Part shown: piece by piece, positions 38,735 to 48,600 of the stretch
How positions within the stretch are numbered: the stretch's first letter is position 1
Layout of the letters: every line of letters starts with the position of its first letter
Source of the DNA: Thielaviopsis euricoi
Lineage: Eukaryota > Ascomycota > Sordariomycetes > Microascales > Ceratocystidaceae
DNA length: 64,000 nucleotides
Assembly: GCA_001599615.1 (NCBI GenBank)
Contig: BCHJ01000005.1
Location: forward strand, 837,691 to 901,690
Direction: 5' to 3'
Translations under genes and position numbers: made by a program
Notes under the pieces: generated by a model
Databases searched by the model: none
The model's input: the letters and a program-made list of their open reading frames with translations, nothing else
Told to the model about the DNA's origin: nothing

Positions 38735-40489
38735 TCAACCACATGCGGCTCTACATATTAAATCCATAACAGGAAAACTGTACTAACTGAAAACTCTTCC
38801 CTACTAGCAAGTTCGTCAGACACGCTATTGTAAAAGAAGAAAAAAAGATACAACTCAATATCGCATCTGGCTGCATATTTGATGCCCGATAGCGCCGTAC
38901 TGTTGGTTTTGACTTAAGAGAGAATGCATCAAGTACAATGATGTCATATATCATTATTATCATTATTTACGTTGTATATTGTTACCCCATACTCGGGCGG
39001 ACTTTGTTGTAGCGAAAGGCGCATAAGCGTGTGTGTTGGTTTTATATCACAACTCTGCTCGTTGTAACCGTCGTTACCGATCCAACCCTCCCTAAGACTA
39101 CCCAATTTTGATACCTATACGGCTCTATCCACTTATGAACTTCTGCTTTGCCAAGCTAACCTGTTTGTAGTTCGAGATCCAGAAATTTCTATGCATCACG
39201 CACATATCTTACCTGCGAAGTGCTTCAACACGTAACTACGAAGCACCCTTTCCAGTTAGTTTAGGCCTCTAATACAACTCTATATGCATAGTCCACCGTT
39301 AAAAAGTAGGCATACAAAGCATGTTACATCATATTTGTAGCTATAGTGCTAAGAAATTTACTCTTACATATCGTGCTAATCGTGAATTGTTTTAGAGGCA
39401 TACATCACAGTGGAACTCGGTTGTATTCCCATGAAACTGCATGCAAATAGCCTATATATTAGTGACATGTGTTTTCACTATATGGCCTATCTTAATACTA
39501 TTCTAGAAATATTACTACTCCAGATAGGAATCACCTGTAGAGCTTGTATCGTACTCTAATCAAGAATCAAATTTGTCAAGTCTTTGTACATTGCAAGTCG
39601 CAAGTAAATCTAGCATGGATGTAAAAGGCTGTTCTAGTGAGCCATCTATTCTCAAGAGTCATATAACAGTTCTATATGATACTATAGCAGTTTCATTTCA
39701 CAATTCATTCTCTTTTGACTGCAACACATTCGACCACCTGCTTCATAGCTTGTCACTCATCTTGGCCCCTTGTACTTTTTGTAGTCAAAAGTTCTATGCA
39801 TGCTGTCCACAACTCAGTTCTGTGTAACTAGATCAGGTTTGCGACTAGTAACGTAGTACAAGGCATAAAGATCACATCGAAGCACGTTAAAAATGGAATT
39901 TATCATATAAACTACTCCATGTGCAGGTCTTGGCTATAAGTCGCCTGTAAAGCCGTATTCTAGTAAGTGAAGTGGCGATCCCTCCTTGGGCCCTGTAGGC
40001 CGCTAGGCTATCGAATCATACAGTAGGAGTATCAGCCATCGCGGGCGCCAACCTTACACAATGTCACGTCGCCATATGAAAGTCCGACGCTGCCAGCGCA
40101 AGAGTGATATTCCTCAGTGCGCTAGTGATTATACTGCCTTGTCACTTTGCTAGTCCATGACTTGACCACGAAGTATCGTTAACAACTCGACTCTTATTGG
40201 CTTGCGGGCGAAGCCGAGGTCAGCATATTTGACCTGAGCACAGCCCAATCTCCCATTTTCGATTACTTCTCTACTTTTTTTTATACATCTAGAGGGCAAC
40301 ACATCTGTTATAAAGCTTGTGTGACGTGCCTCGACAGATGCTATCCTAATCGTGCCGTAGCACACATAGTAAGAACATCGCCAGAAATACATGGAAACCT
40401 TCCCGCAGGAACGTATGAATGATGATTTACTTTAGCAACAAATACGCAGCTTCTGCTTTGCTGTTTCACACGTTTGATTGGGTTAAAAT
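38616..40489. other. Desert, T/A homopolymer block and AT-rich stretch
   Basis: Starts with the T/A homopolymer block (38624-38732). The rest to 40489 is TpA-rich, non-repetitive DNA with no frame I can recognise. Its texture resembles decayed transposon sequence, possibly altered by repeat-induced point mutation; that is inference from composition only. Confidence 0.5.
38624..38732. repeat. Back-to-back T and A homopolymers
   Basis: T35, A12, T10, a short ACAAAT spacer, then A46. The block could fold on itself almost completely. Such a mirror-like junction of T and A runs may be real or an assembly join; run lengths are probably unreliable. Confidence 0.8.
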
Positions 40490-40512
40490 CCTATAGTAGC
40501 TTACACTATAGG
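40490..40512. repeat. Small palindrome just left of the MITE
   Basis: CCTATAGT and ACTATAGG are exact complements around a 7-base spacer, ending 14 bp before the MITE's TA duplication. The 11-mer TACACTATAGG recurs near 41269, on the far side of the transposase fragment, so it may mark the edge of an older insertion. Confidence 0.45.
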
Positions 40513-40526
40513 GCATACGTACATAT

Positions 40527-40681
40527 TATGGTCCATCGTATAAAGTTTCGTTTTTTATTCATACGGCTTGCCAGATAGTGAAGTATATATTTCATGTGTG
40601 CAAACTATTTCTACAAGTATACTTCACTACCTAGTAAACCGTATGATTAAAAAAAAACGAAACTTTATACGATGGACCATA
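40527..40681. mobile_element. Foldback MITE with TA target-site duplication
   Basis: A 151-bp element (40529-40679) flanked by TA on both sides. The ends TGGTCCATCGTATAAAGTTT and its reverse complement match perfectly; with the TA and following T run the outer perfect match is about 30 bases. The arms then continue imperfectly to roughly 64 bases each (ATTCATACGG versus AATCATACGG, later GTAGTGAAGTATA-like), leaving a loop of about 28 bases. TA duplication plus long terminal inverted repeats and no coding capacity is the classical layout of a Tc1/mariner-mobilised miniature element. The near identity of the arm tips suggests it is not very old, or that arms are kept alike by gene conversion. 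Confidence 0.85.
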
Positions 40682-40831
40682 GTAGGCCAATAGATCTTGT
40701 ACGGTACGTTCTGCCACACAAGCTGTAAGATATGACTCCCAGTCCTGCCTACTTAGTTTTCACACAAACTCCCCGCCCATCTTCTTTCTTTTTTCTTTTT
40801 TTCCACTGACATCTCATCTTCATTTTCTTCA

Positions 40832-41200
40832 ACGAGGGGCTTTGAATTAGCTCCATCTGAGAGAGAACTCATTTACAACTGCTCTCAAGGAGGTCTTTCC
40901 GAGAAATATATTGCGTCTGTACTCAACATATCAAGAAGTACGATTCACAGTACCCTCCGAAATATTCGCAAGAGACAGGCAAATGGAGAGCCTGACATCT
41001 TTGCTTCTGTTTCCGAGCCGGAAAGAAGAGATGCTCTATCTGATAGAGACCGTCGCGCAATCGCACGCTTTATACAGAGGAACGAGTTTGCTACCTTGTC
41101 AACTATAGCCAAAGAGGCTCTTCCTGACAGGGAGATCTGTACAGCTACTGTTCGTGCTGTACTTGCCAAGTTAGATATTTCAAATGGAAAACACCCTTGA
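40832..41200 (+). pseudogene. Tc1/mariner-type transposase, DNA-binding domain only
   Basis: Frame starting no later than 40832 and ending at the TGA at 41198-41200, with no ATG at its head. From 40844 it reads 118 codons without a stop. Two helix-turn-helix segments are visible: the first around SEKYIASVLNISRSTIHSTL, then a basic linker (IRKRQANG) and a second around SDRDRRAIARFIQRN and ICTATVRAVLAKL. This two-HTH order is the paired-like DNA-binding module of Tc1/mariner transposases. The DDE catalytic domain expected after it is absent; the sequence after 41200 shows no matching frame. A pyrimidine tract with a CTGAC motif precedes position 40836, so a spliced upstream exon carrying the start is conceivable. 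Most likely a truncated relic; a captured DNA-binding domain is the alternative. The MITE lies about 150 bp upstream. Confidence 0.75.
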
Positions 41201-42782
41201 GCAAAACGAGATTCCTACAATATGTAACACTACCATGGGGTCTTATTGTTATTCGACTGGATATTAACTGAATACTACACTATAGGCTTCCTGGAAACGG
41301 TGTATACTTCCACTGTTATTGGTGATTCCTGTTTGGATTTGGAAGTGACAACGTCTCATGTTATCTATATATGTATGTACGTAAACTCCCTATCAGATGC
41401 TATTAGAGGCACGGAGACGATGCTCAGCGAGATTTCAGTTTGTCGACAATGACCTAGTTAGTTGATCATAATAGTGTGCTGTTTCTTAGCAATAATCACT
41501 TTCTTGATTGATCTATATAGTGTGAGACTGAGCTGGCTTTTCTTTCCAGCCAGTGCGCTGTGCATGTTTAGGGTTCAACCCTAACACCAATAGACCCTAA
41601 TTGCAGCGCAGTTTAGGGTATATATCAGGATATCTTAGGGTCGCATAAGGTCGTTTACCTGACATGTGACAACAGTAAGTTGACCGCGTCTGGAATCAAG
41701 ATTAGTATGCTTCCTTTCTTTATGTAGACTTTTGAATTTAGAAATCTCAGGATATTTAAAATATGACCTAGAAGAAAAAGGAATGATTTTCATCCCCCAA
41801 AGCTAGAAAAACAATACATGTTCTTGTGATGTTTCCCTCTTTCCTCCTTCGACTCCATGTTACTGTTTAAAATGGCAAACAGAAGGTGCGGATAATTGAA
41901 TAACTACTTGGCTACTGATAGTTACCCTTTTTATCATTTTATAGAAGTCGAGATCCATTTCTTATTTTCTTTTTTCTTTTTTCCTCTTTCAAGTCCTGTC
42001 GCCTCCATTTATTCTCAGCCTTGTCGATAGAGAAAACAAAACAAAAAGGTGAGATCGCTTCCAAAATAATAACAAATCAGCAGTACTACTCAAGCCGATA
42101 ATAACTGGCGATGTGATGGAGAGCGCAACAAATAATGCCGATTTCCATTACTCGTGACCAGAACAAGGACCGATTGTACCCTAGCCTCGTGCGTCTTCTT
42201 TTGGACATTGCGAGTTATTGGCCCAGGAGGGGTGCTTTGCTTTGCTTTGTGCTTGGGGCTTGGGGTCACCCTACATGCATGCTTGTAACTGACTGTTTTT
42301 GTGTGTTTGCTTTGGACCCTTTCTCTTCTCTTCTCTATGACGACAACCCGTCTTATCTAACCTACAATCATTATCCTCTCTTAAACTTCTTCTTTCTCTC
42401 ACTAACTGGTGATTTTTCTGCAGCCGAGATATTTTTCTTCTTCTTTTTATCTCTAATCTGACCGTCTTGGCTTTCTTTTTTTTTCTTTTCTTTTTCTTTT
42501 TTTCTTTGATCATTGTGTTAAACAACCAGCTCTGTTTTACCAGCTTTAGCAAGCTCTCATTGTTTATTTTCGCCTTGCCTTTTTTACGCGACCACTTTTT
42601 GCTGCCTAGACGGCTCTTCTACTTCTACTTCTGCCCTTCAAGCTGCCGGCCCGTTTCGCTTGGTTTAGCCTTGTTCATTCAAATTCCTCGCCTTTATCGC
42701 ATCCTCCATCCCTATAGTCTTCAAACCGGCCCCAAACGACGCCGATCTCGCGATACTTGTACGACTCATCACATCAGAATCT
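41201..42782. other. Region between transposase fragment and PKR1 leader
   Basis: No gene is recognised. The left part contains the TTAGGGT cluster; from about 41950 rightwards it becomes pyrimidine-rich (long CTTTTCTTTT tracts at about 42460-42510), as is usual for fungal promoters and leaders, and leads into PKR1. Confidence 0.6.
41568..41641. repeat. Cluster of TTAGGGT motifs
   Basis: TTAGGGTT-C-AACCCTAA is an exact palindrome (41568-41584), followed by ACCCTAA (41594-41600), TTTAGGGTA (41612-41620) and TTAGGGT (41635-41641): five half-sites in 74 bp, in both orientations. The first part is itself framed by GCGCTG near 41555 and CAGCGC near 41604 in inverted orientation. Such sites resemble those of TTAGGG-binding Myb factors (Tbf1 type). 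The cluster is internal and not a telomere tract. Confidence 0.55.
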
Positions 42783-42806
42783 CGATAGCGATAGTGATAG
42801 CGATAG
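42783..42806 (+). promoter_or_regulatory. Four tandem GATAG sites in the PKR1 leader
   Basis: CGATAG, CGATAG, TGATAG and CGATAG repeat with a 6-bp period, ending 18 bp before the PKR1 start codon. Each fits the HGATAR consensus of fungal GATA factors (AreA/NIT2 class). The location is more typical of a leader than of a promoter, so it may simply be a hexanucleotide repeat. Confidence 0.35.
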
Positions 42807-42824
42807 CGAACACCCCTCTATACC

Positions 42825-43439
42825 ATGGCGTCCTTCTTCGTTGAGATGTGGGAGTCCATCTTCACTCCCGGACCTACCCCTGTGCTTCTCAAAGCAACCA
42901 ACGCCACATTCGCAGCCCTTCAGCTCCTTCTCTTTCTCCTATACATCAGCACCTACAGCATTCACTTCATTGTGCTATCAGTGCTATGTGGCGGCTTATG
43001 GTGGGCCATCAACTGGTTTGCGCGCGAACTTGCAATCCACCAGGCTCAAGTCGAAGCTGAAGAGGCCAAGAAGAAGAAGCTAGAGGCCGCGCGCCCGGAG
43101 AAGCCCACTGAAAACGCTCAGTCGCCGCCCAGCGATGCCGACGACGACACCGAAATCGACGATGCGACTTCCGAACCTAGACCCACAGTGCTGCGCAGCC
43201 CGGCGGTAATCGTCGACCCTACTGCCGAGACTGCCCCGGAGGAGGAAGAGCTCAACACGACGGCAGGAGAAGCCTCGGATGTCGCTGTGGCCGTGGAATC
43301 GGTGCTCGGTGGTCGTGATGTTGAGCCGGTGCAAAAGGTTGGCGAGCTGAAGCGCCGCGCTGAGGCCTCGGGAACGCACTCGGGTATGAGCACCGAGGAT
43401 GAGTGGGAGCGTGTGTCAGAATTTGAGAAGGATAAATAG
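42825..43439 (+). CDS. Pkr1-type V-ATPase assembly factor
   Basis: Single-exon frame of 204 residues. Pkr1 is a small ER membrane protein that works with other ER factors in assembling the Vo sector of the vacuolar H+-ATPase. The N-terminal block FVEMWESIFTPGPTPVLLKA and the later VLCGGLWWAINWFARELA are family signatures. Two closely spaced membrane segments are visible (about 29-42 and 45-66), followed by a charged helix rich in Glu and Lys (about 68-90) and a long acidic, Ser/Thr-rich, probably cytosolic tail ending in EDEWERVSEFEKDK. The tail makes it longer than the roughly 120-residue budding-yeast protein, as is usual in filamentous fungi. The start is the first ATG before the conserved block. 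It stands alone, with the gene desert on its left and PGM 3.3 kb to the right on the same strand. Confidence 0.92.
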   Translation: MASFFVEMWESIFTPGPTPVLLKATNATFAALQLLLFLLYISTYSIHFIVLSVLCGGLWWAINWFARELAIHQAQVEAEEAKKKKLEAARPEKPTENAQSPPSDADDDTEIDDATSEPRPTVLRSPAVIVDPTAETAPEEEELNTTAGEASDVAVAVESVLGGRDVEPVQKVGELKRRAEASGTHSGMSTEDEWERVSEFEKDK

Positions 43440-46400
43440 AAAGGCGACACAGTTCAACGAAAGAATAAAGGAAAAAACAGCAACATTTGTCAAACAAACA
43501 AAATAAGCAAAGCTCGGGAGTTTTCTGTGTCTTTGACTACACAATCTCGAAACAAAAAAAACCTTTGTTTATTTCGATTTCCTCTCTGCGTCTACTTGTG
43601 AAGATTCGGTTTTCTACGTCTCCTCTTGTGTTTTATCTCTTGGATTTATCTTTGGAGTTTTCTTTTCAATTTTGCTCCACGACTGATTGTTTGTGTGTGC
43701 CACAGGCTGGGTGGGTAATGAGAGGAGGGTTTGGCTACAACCGACGATTGCCGAATATATCGGCTACTATCATCCGGACTTGAACGGTCGGATTCACAAC
43801 TACATCCAGTATTCCTCGAAGTGTTCCTCCTATGCCTTCGACGGGCAGGTTTGAACGAAACAAAGGAAAATCAGCGCCACAATTTTTTGGGTGAAAACAA
43901 TGTGTTGGATGCCATTCCTAAGAATGACGCCTTTGTCTGCGACATTTGCACTTCGTAGTACACAGCAAGTCTAAAGGACAAGCTTACTTTATGGCAGTCT
44001 TGGCTATGACACCAGCCAAGATGCCTAAGGCCAGCCATTTGATCTTTAGATGGTGTTGGGCATCCATTGTGGTTGCAGCTACAAGCTTCGGTAGTCTTCT
44101 GCCGGATTCATGCAGACTATGAGTCGGACAGTCAATCTTCACGTTGATTGCCGTTTTGTTTGGTCTTTACTGTTCTCGAACAAATATGATGCCATATACT
44201 AGTACATGTTCTAGTCCTACCGCTTGCCTTGCCCTTCTTTTACTTTCGCTTTATCTACTTTACATACCTTTTGTTAATATGTGTATATCGTTGCATATCA
44301 TTTATCTTACATATAGTGATATTTGTCCATGCTATCTTCGTCAAGCTCGATATAAAGCGCGATGCCGCTCTATTAGGAGATAATGGTTGCTGGCCATAGC
44401 TTCTTTGCTTGGCTAGAGCTTCTTGGCTGTCTATTAGATCATAACCTGCTGGCACTACTAGTAATGATGTAGACGTTTTGTGCTCTAAATTTGAGTATTT
44501 ACTTGAATTAGGTACAGTATGCTTCTTGGGCTGTAGATGTTAGGCTGTGAGCTCTATCAAATTCTGCCCACTTACATTTTGGGTACAAAAATGAAGCATG
44601 TTACTATATCTTGTGTCTCACTTTATACGTATTTGTTAGGCATAAAATTTGTCTCTAAGAGGTAATAGTATTATTCTAGCATTTAAAAGCTGCATGTGTA
44701 GGATCGCGTTGGGCCCCTTGTGGCACTTTGTACTTTTGTACTTGGTTAGTATGCAATGCATGTCACTTTACTCGCGCAAGAAGTAGGTAGTGTGGCTTGA
44801 CTATTGACAAAGTAGGTCGCTCTTAACGTATGCTTGTGTTCTGGTTGCGGCATAGTAATATTTTATGTAAGTTGTTAGATTGGACGGCTGTAGTCAATTC
44901 TTGAATATGAAAAGTCCAGAGTGAGCAGCAATTTAAAACACTATTAGGTCATTGGGTGAGTATAAATGTAATGATAAAGTGGAGATATATACTTTAATAC
45001 AAGTAGCAGAGGGGCTGGAATACAGTTGAGTGATGTGAGCAATCAGGCTCTACCGCGTCGGTCCTTGGATATAACTCGGACGATAGTCGTAGAGACGTAC
45101 TATACAAGCAAGTCAATGAGAATCACACTGAAAACATTGGCTTAGAATGTATAGTGCATTTTGTTTGGCAAAAGCTTTACTAAGACCTGGTCAATATACC
45201 CGTTCACGTGCTTCAATGAGAGGAAACAAGCAGCCACCCCCTCTTTTTACAATTATCTCGCTACTCGTGGTATTCTATTTGGTTCTGAGTAGATGAGTTG
45301 TAGTGTAGCACTACCACATATTGAGCACCAGAATGTACTTTTCAGGGATGAATATGTAAACGATACGTACTACTGTTCTATTCCGTTCTGTTCAATTCTG
45401 CTTGTATGGGTACAGAGTGCAGTACAACCATAGTGTTCTTTCTAAGATCAAGCATTGGCTCTTCCCTTGTGAAGTCTAGATCCCTTTTTTTGAAGGGGCG
45501 GAAACGAATAAAGTCGTACTTTAAAAAGGAAAAATAAAAGGTAAACAAAGCAGATTCAGGGTACGGTGTACAGCCGTGCCCCACCTTCACCCCATAGTCA
45601 CGGTAGCTACGAAGGGGTAAATCCCAGCCAACTTTTTTTCTTCTTTCTTTTTTCGTTGCAGTACTTCGACGTGATAATCGTCACTAAAAGGAGTGGCTTT
45701 GATAACTATACATAGTATGTACTCGTAGCACACTCCGTGGCTGACGCCATTGAGACAATATCGATACCGGATGTAATGCGGTGGAGTAGGAAGCAGCATC
45801 AGAGCCGCAAATATGTATAGTTAGCTTGAGCATCTCTTTTGTTTTTTTGCCTCCCTACTCTCCTAACATCTTCCTTACCCTGTCTTGTCTTTTCTGCCTC
45901 TCCCGCAGTATAACAGGTAGCGAATTGCAGCATCTTAGAGCTAATGATACATTATTGAAAAGCTTACAGCTCTGTTTTGAGCTGCTGTATGGCATGGCAG
46001 GTGCAGCTGCGTGCAGCATAATGCGACAGGGTAGCTACCTAAAGAGTAGAGTTTCTTAGAGGGGGAAGGGAGGCAAGCTTGGAGCTTCTTTCCCTTTTTT
46101 TTTCATTGCAACCCCCGTAGTATCTGCCCCGCCTCCTTTGCCTGAAGCTGGTGAAGCTCTAGCTTTAGGTTCGCCATTGATTTTTTTTCTTGTGGCCTAA
46201 CATCTTAACAACCAGTTTTTATGTAGATATTCAAGCAAGTATTGTAGAAGCGGAAATTCAATGGCTTTGAACAAGAAATCTACATAGTATATATATACAT
46301 TTTTTTTGGATTGCCTGGCAAAACAAGCTATTTTTGTTAGAGTCTGGACGCCGCCCCCCAGAGAAAGCGGAGCTCCTGTGGGTCCATTTTCAGCAAGGCT

Positions 46401-46721
46401 AGTTAGTTGGACGTTGTAAACTTCCATTGAAGCTGATAGAAGCTACACCTGCCGCTGGTGCTTGCTTTGGTTGCTCCTTCCTCCAAATCAGGTTGGCATC
46501 TCTTATTGTTCCTGCTTCTCGAATTCTTTTATTACTACTTCTTCCTTCTTCTATTTCTCTCCCTCCCCTCCTGCCTTTTCTTCTCGTTTATTTTTCTTCT
46601 CTTTCCTTTTCCTTTCCTTTCCTTTTTTTCTCTCTCTCCTTCCTTTTCTTTTTCTTCATCCTCTACCTTCTTCTTGATTATCTCCCCCCAAGAAAAATAT
46701 AGAGACATATCTTTATCTATC
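43440..46721. other. Intergenic region PKR1 to PGM
   Basis: No supportable gene. About 43980-45300 is TpA-rich and resembles decayed repeat DNA, though I recognise no element in it. From about 46520 the DNA turns strongly pyrimidine-rich, forming the PGM promoter and leader. Frames of 70-120 codons over 46430-46830 on the plus strand are Leu/Phe/Ser artefacts of that tract. Confidence 0.6.
46520..46695 (+). promoter_or_regulatory. CT-rich promoter/leader of PGM
   Basis: About 175 bp almost free of purines on the plus strand (repeated CTTCCTTTTC-like words), ending about 30 bp before the PGM start codon. CT blocks directly upstream of the start are characteristic of strongly expressed fungal housekeeping genes, which agrees with the C-biased codon use of PGM. 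Confidence 0.6.
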
Positions 46722-48600
46722 ATGAGCGTCCAGACTGTCGAGTTCACTCCTTTCCAGGACCAGAAGCCCGGAACGTACGTTTGTTTTCTTTCTACTTTTG
46801 CTTTCTCTACAGCCGAATTGCCTTACTAACTAGCTTTGTAGCTCGGGTCTTCGCAAGAAGGTTGTCGTCTTCCAGAAGCCTCACTACAGCGAGGCTTTCG
46901 TCACCAGCATTCTGCTGTCCATTCCTGAGGGTGCTGAGGGTATGTGCTCTTCTCCTCCCTCCTCTCCTACTCATCAATTGCAGCTTTCTAACAACTTCAC
47001 TTTGAATGAACAGGTGCTTTCCTTGTCATTGGTGGCGATGGTCGCTACTGGAACCCCGAGGTCATCCAGCTGATTGCCAAGATCGGTGCTGCTTACGGCG
47101 TCAAGAAGCTCCTGATTGGCCAGAACGGTATCCTGTCGACTCCGGCCGCCAGCCACGTGATTCGCAAGCGCAAGGCTACCGGTGGTATTCTGCTGACTGC
47201 CAGCCACAACCCCGGCGGTGAGTCCCCTTGAACCAAATTCCCTTGTCCTTTTGTGGTCTTCTTTTCTAATCTCTTCTCGATGTATTACAGGTCCTACCAA
47301 CGACTTTGGCATCAAGTACAACCTGGCCAATGGTGGCCCCGCCCCCGAGTCGGTCACCGACAAGATCTTCGCCGTCTCCAAGACCCTGACCAGCTACAAG
47401 ATTGCCGATATTCCCGACGTTGACATCACTACCATTGGCACCAAGACCTACGGCTCGCTGGAGGTTGAGGTTATTGACAGCACCGCCGACTACGTCGAGA
47501 TGCTCAAGGACATCTTTGACTTTGACACCATCCGCAGCTTCTTCTCTTCGCACCCTGAGTTCCGTGTGCTGTTTGATGGTATGCACGGTGTGACTGGCCC
47601 TTACGGCAAGGCCATTTTCGAGAAGGAGCTTGGCCTCACTGGCGCCACCCAGAACTGCGTGCCTGCTCCCGACTTCAACGGCGGCCACCCCGACCCCAAC
47701 CTGACCTATGCCCACGAGCTGGTTGAGGCTGTCGAGAAGGGCCAGATTCCTTTTGGTGCTGCCTCGGATGGTGATGGTGACCGCAACATGATCTACGGTG
47801 CCGGTGCCTTTGTCTCGCCCGGTGACTCTCTGGCTATCATTGCCCACCACGCCCAGCTGATCCCTTACTTCAAGAAGAACGGTGTGTTTGGCCTGGCCCG
47901 CTCCATGCCTACCTCGGGTGCTGTTGACCTTGTCGCCAAGAAGCAGGGCCTGAACAGCTACGAAGTCCCTACCGGCTGGAAGTTCTTCTGTGCGCTGTTT
48001 GACGCCGACAAGCTATCCATCTGCGGTGAGGAGTCCTTTGGTACTGGCTCCAACCACATCCGCGAAAAGGACGGTCTGTGGGCCATTGTTGCCTGGCTCA
48101 ACATTATTGCCGGTCTGGGTGTGCAGAACCCCGCCGTGACTCCCAGCATCAAGCAGATCCAGCAGGACTTCTGGACCGAGTACGGCCGCACTTTCTTCAC
48201 TCGCTACGACTACGAGAATGTCGACTCGGATGGCGCCAACAAGGTTGTCGGTGTTCTCAAGGACCTGGTTGCCGACCCCTCGTTTGTTGGCTCCACCCTT
48301 GACGGCGGCCGTGTCGTTACCGAGGCTGGCAACTTCTCGTACACTGACCTGGACGGCTCCGTCTCGGCCAACCAGGGTCTGTACGCCCGCTTCTCGTCGG
48401 GTAGCCGTATCGTCGTTCGTCTGTCGGGCACGGGCTCTTCGGGTGCCACCATTCGTCTGTACATTGAGCAGCACAGCGCCGACCCGGCGTCGTACGGCGT
48501 CGATGCGCAGGAGTTCCTGGCTCCGGAGATCAAGTTCGCCACGGAGCTGCTCAAGTTCAAGGAGTTTGTCGGCCGTGACGAGCCCGATGTCAAGACCTAA
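46722..48600 (+). CDS. Phosphoglucomutase
   Basis: Exons 46722-46774, 46842-46939, 47014-47217 and 47291-48600; introns of 67, 74 and 73 nt with clean GT-AG borders and visible branch sites (TACTAAC, CTAAC). The product is 554 residues, the usual length. It interconverts glucose 1-phosphate and glucose 6-phosphate in the cytosol, linking glycogen, trehalose and UDP-glucose (cell wall) synthesis to glycolysis. Active-site parts are all present: phosphoserine loop TASHNP (Ser114), metal loop DGDGDR (278-283), sugar-binding loop GEESFGTGSNHIREKDG (from 364) and phosphate-binding loop RLSGTGSSGATIRLY (from 495). Codon use is strongly biased to C-ending codons, unlike its neighbours, which suggests high expression. 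It is convergent with CDC14, with 1.5 kb between their ends. Assignment is firm; the long exon 4 alone lacks the catalytic serine, so exons 1-3 are essential. Confidence 0.96.

Noticed and set aside
40150..40392. 80-codon minus-strand frame left of the MITE, suspected to be another transposon fragment
   Set aside because: No motif of a transposase or reverse transcriptase is visible; too short to judge.
44255..44455. 66-codon minus-strand frame in the TpA-rich stretch, suspected transposon remnant
   Set aside because: No identifiable domain.
47266..47850. 194-codon minus-strand frame inside PGM
   Set aside because: Shadow of the strongly biased PGM codons; the plus-strand gene explains the sequence fully.
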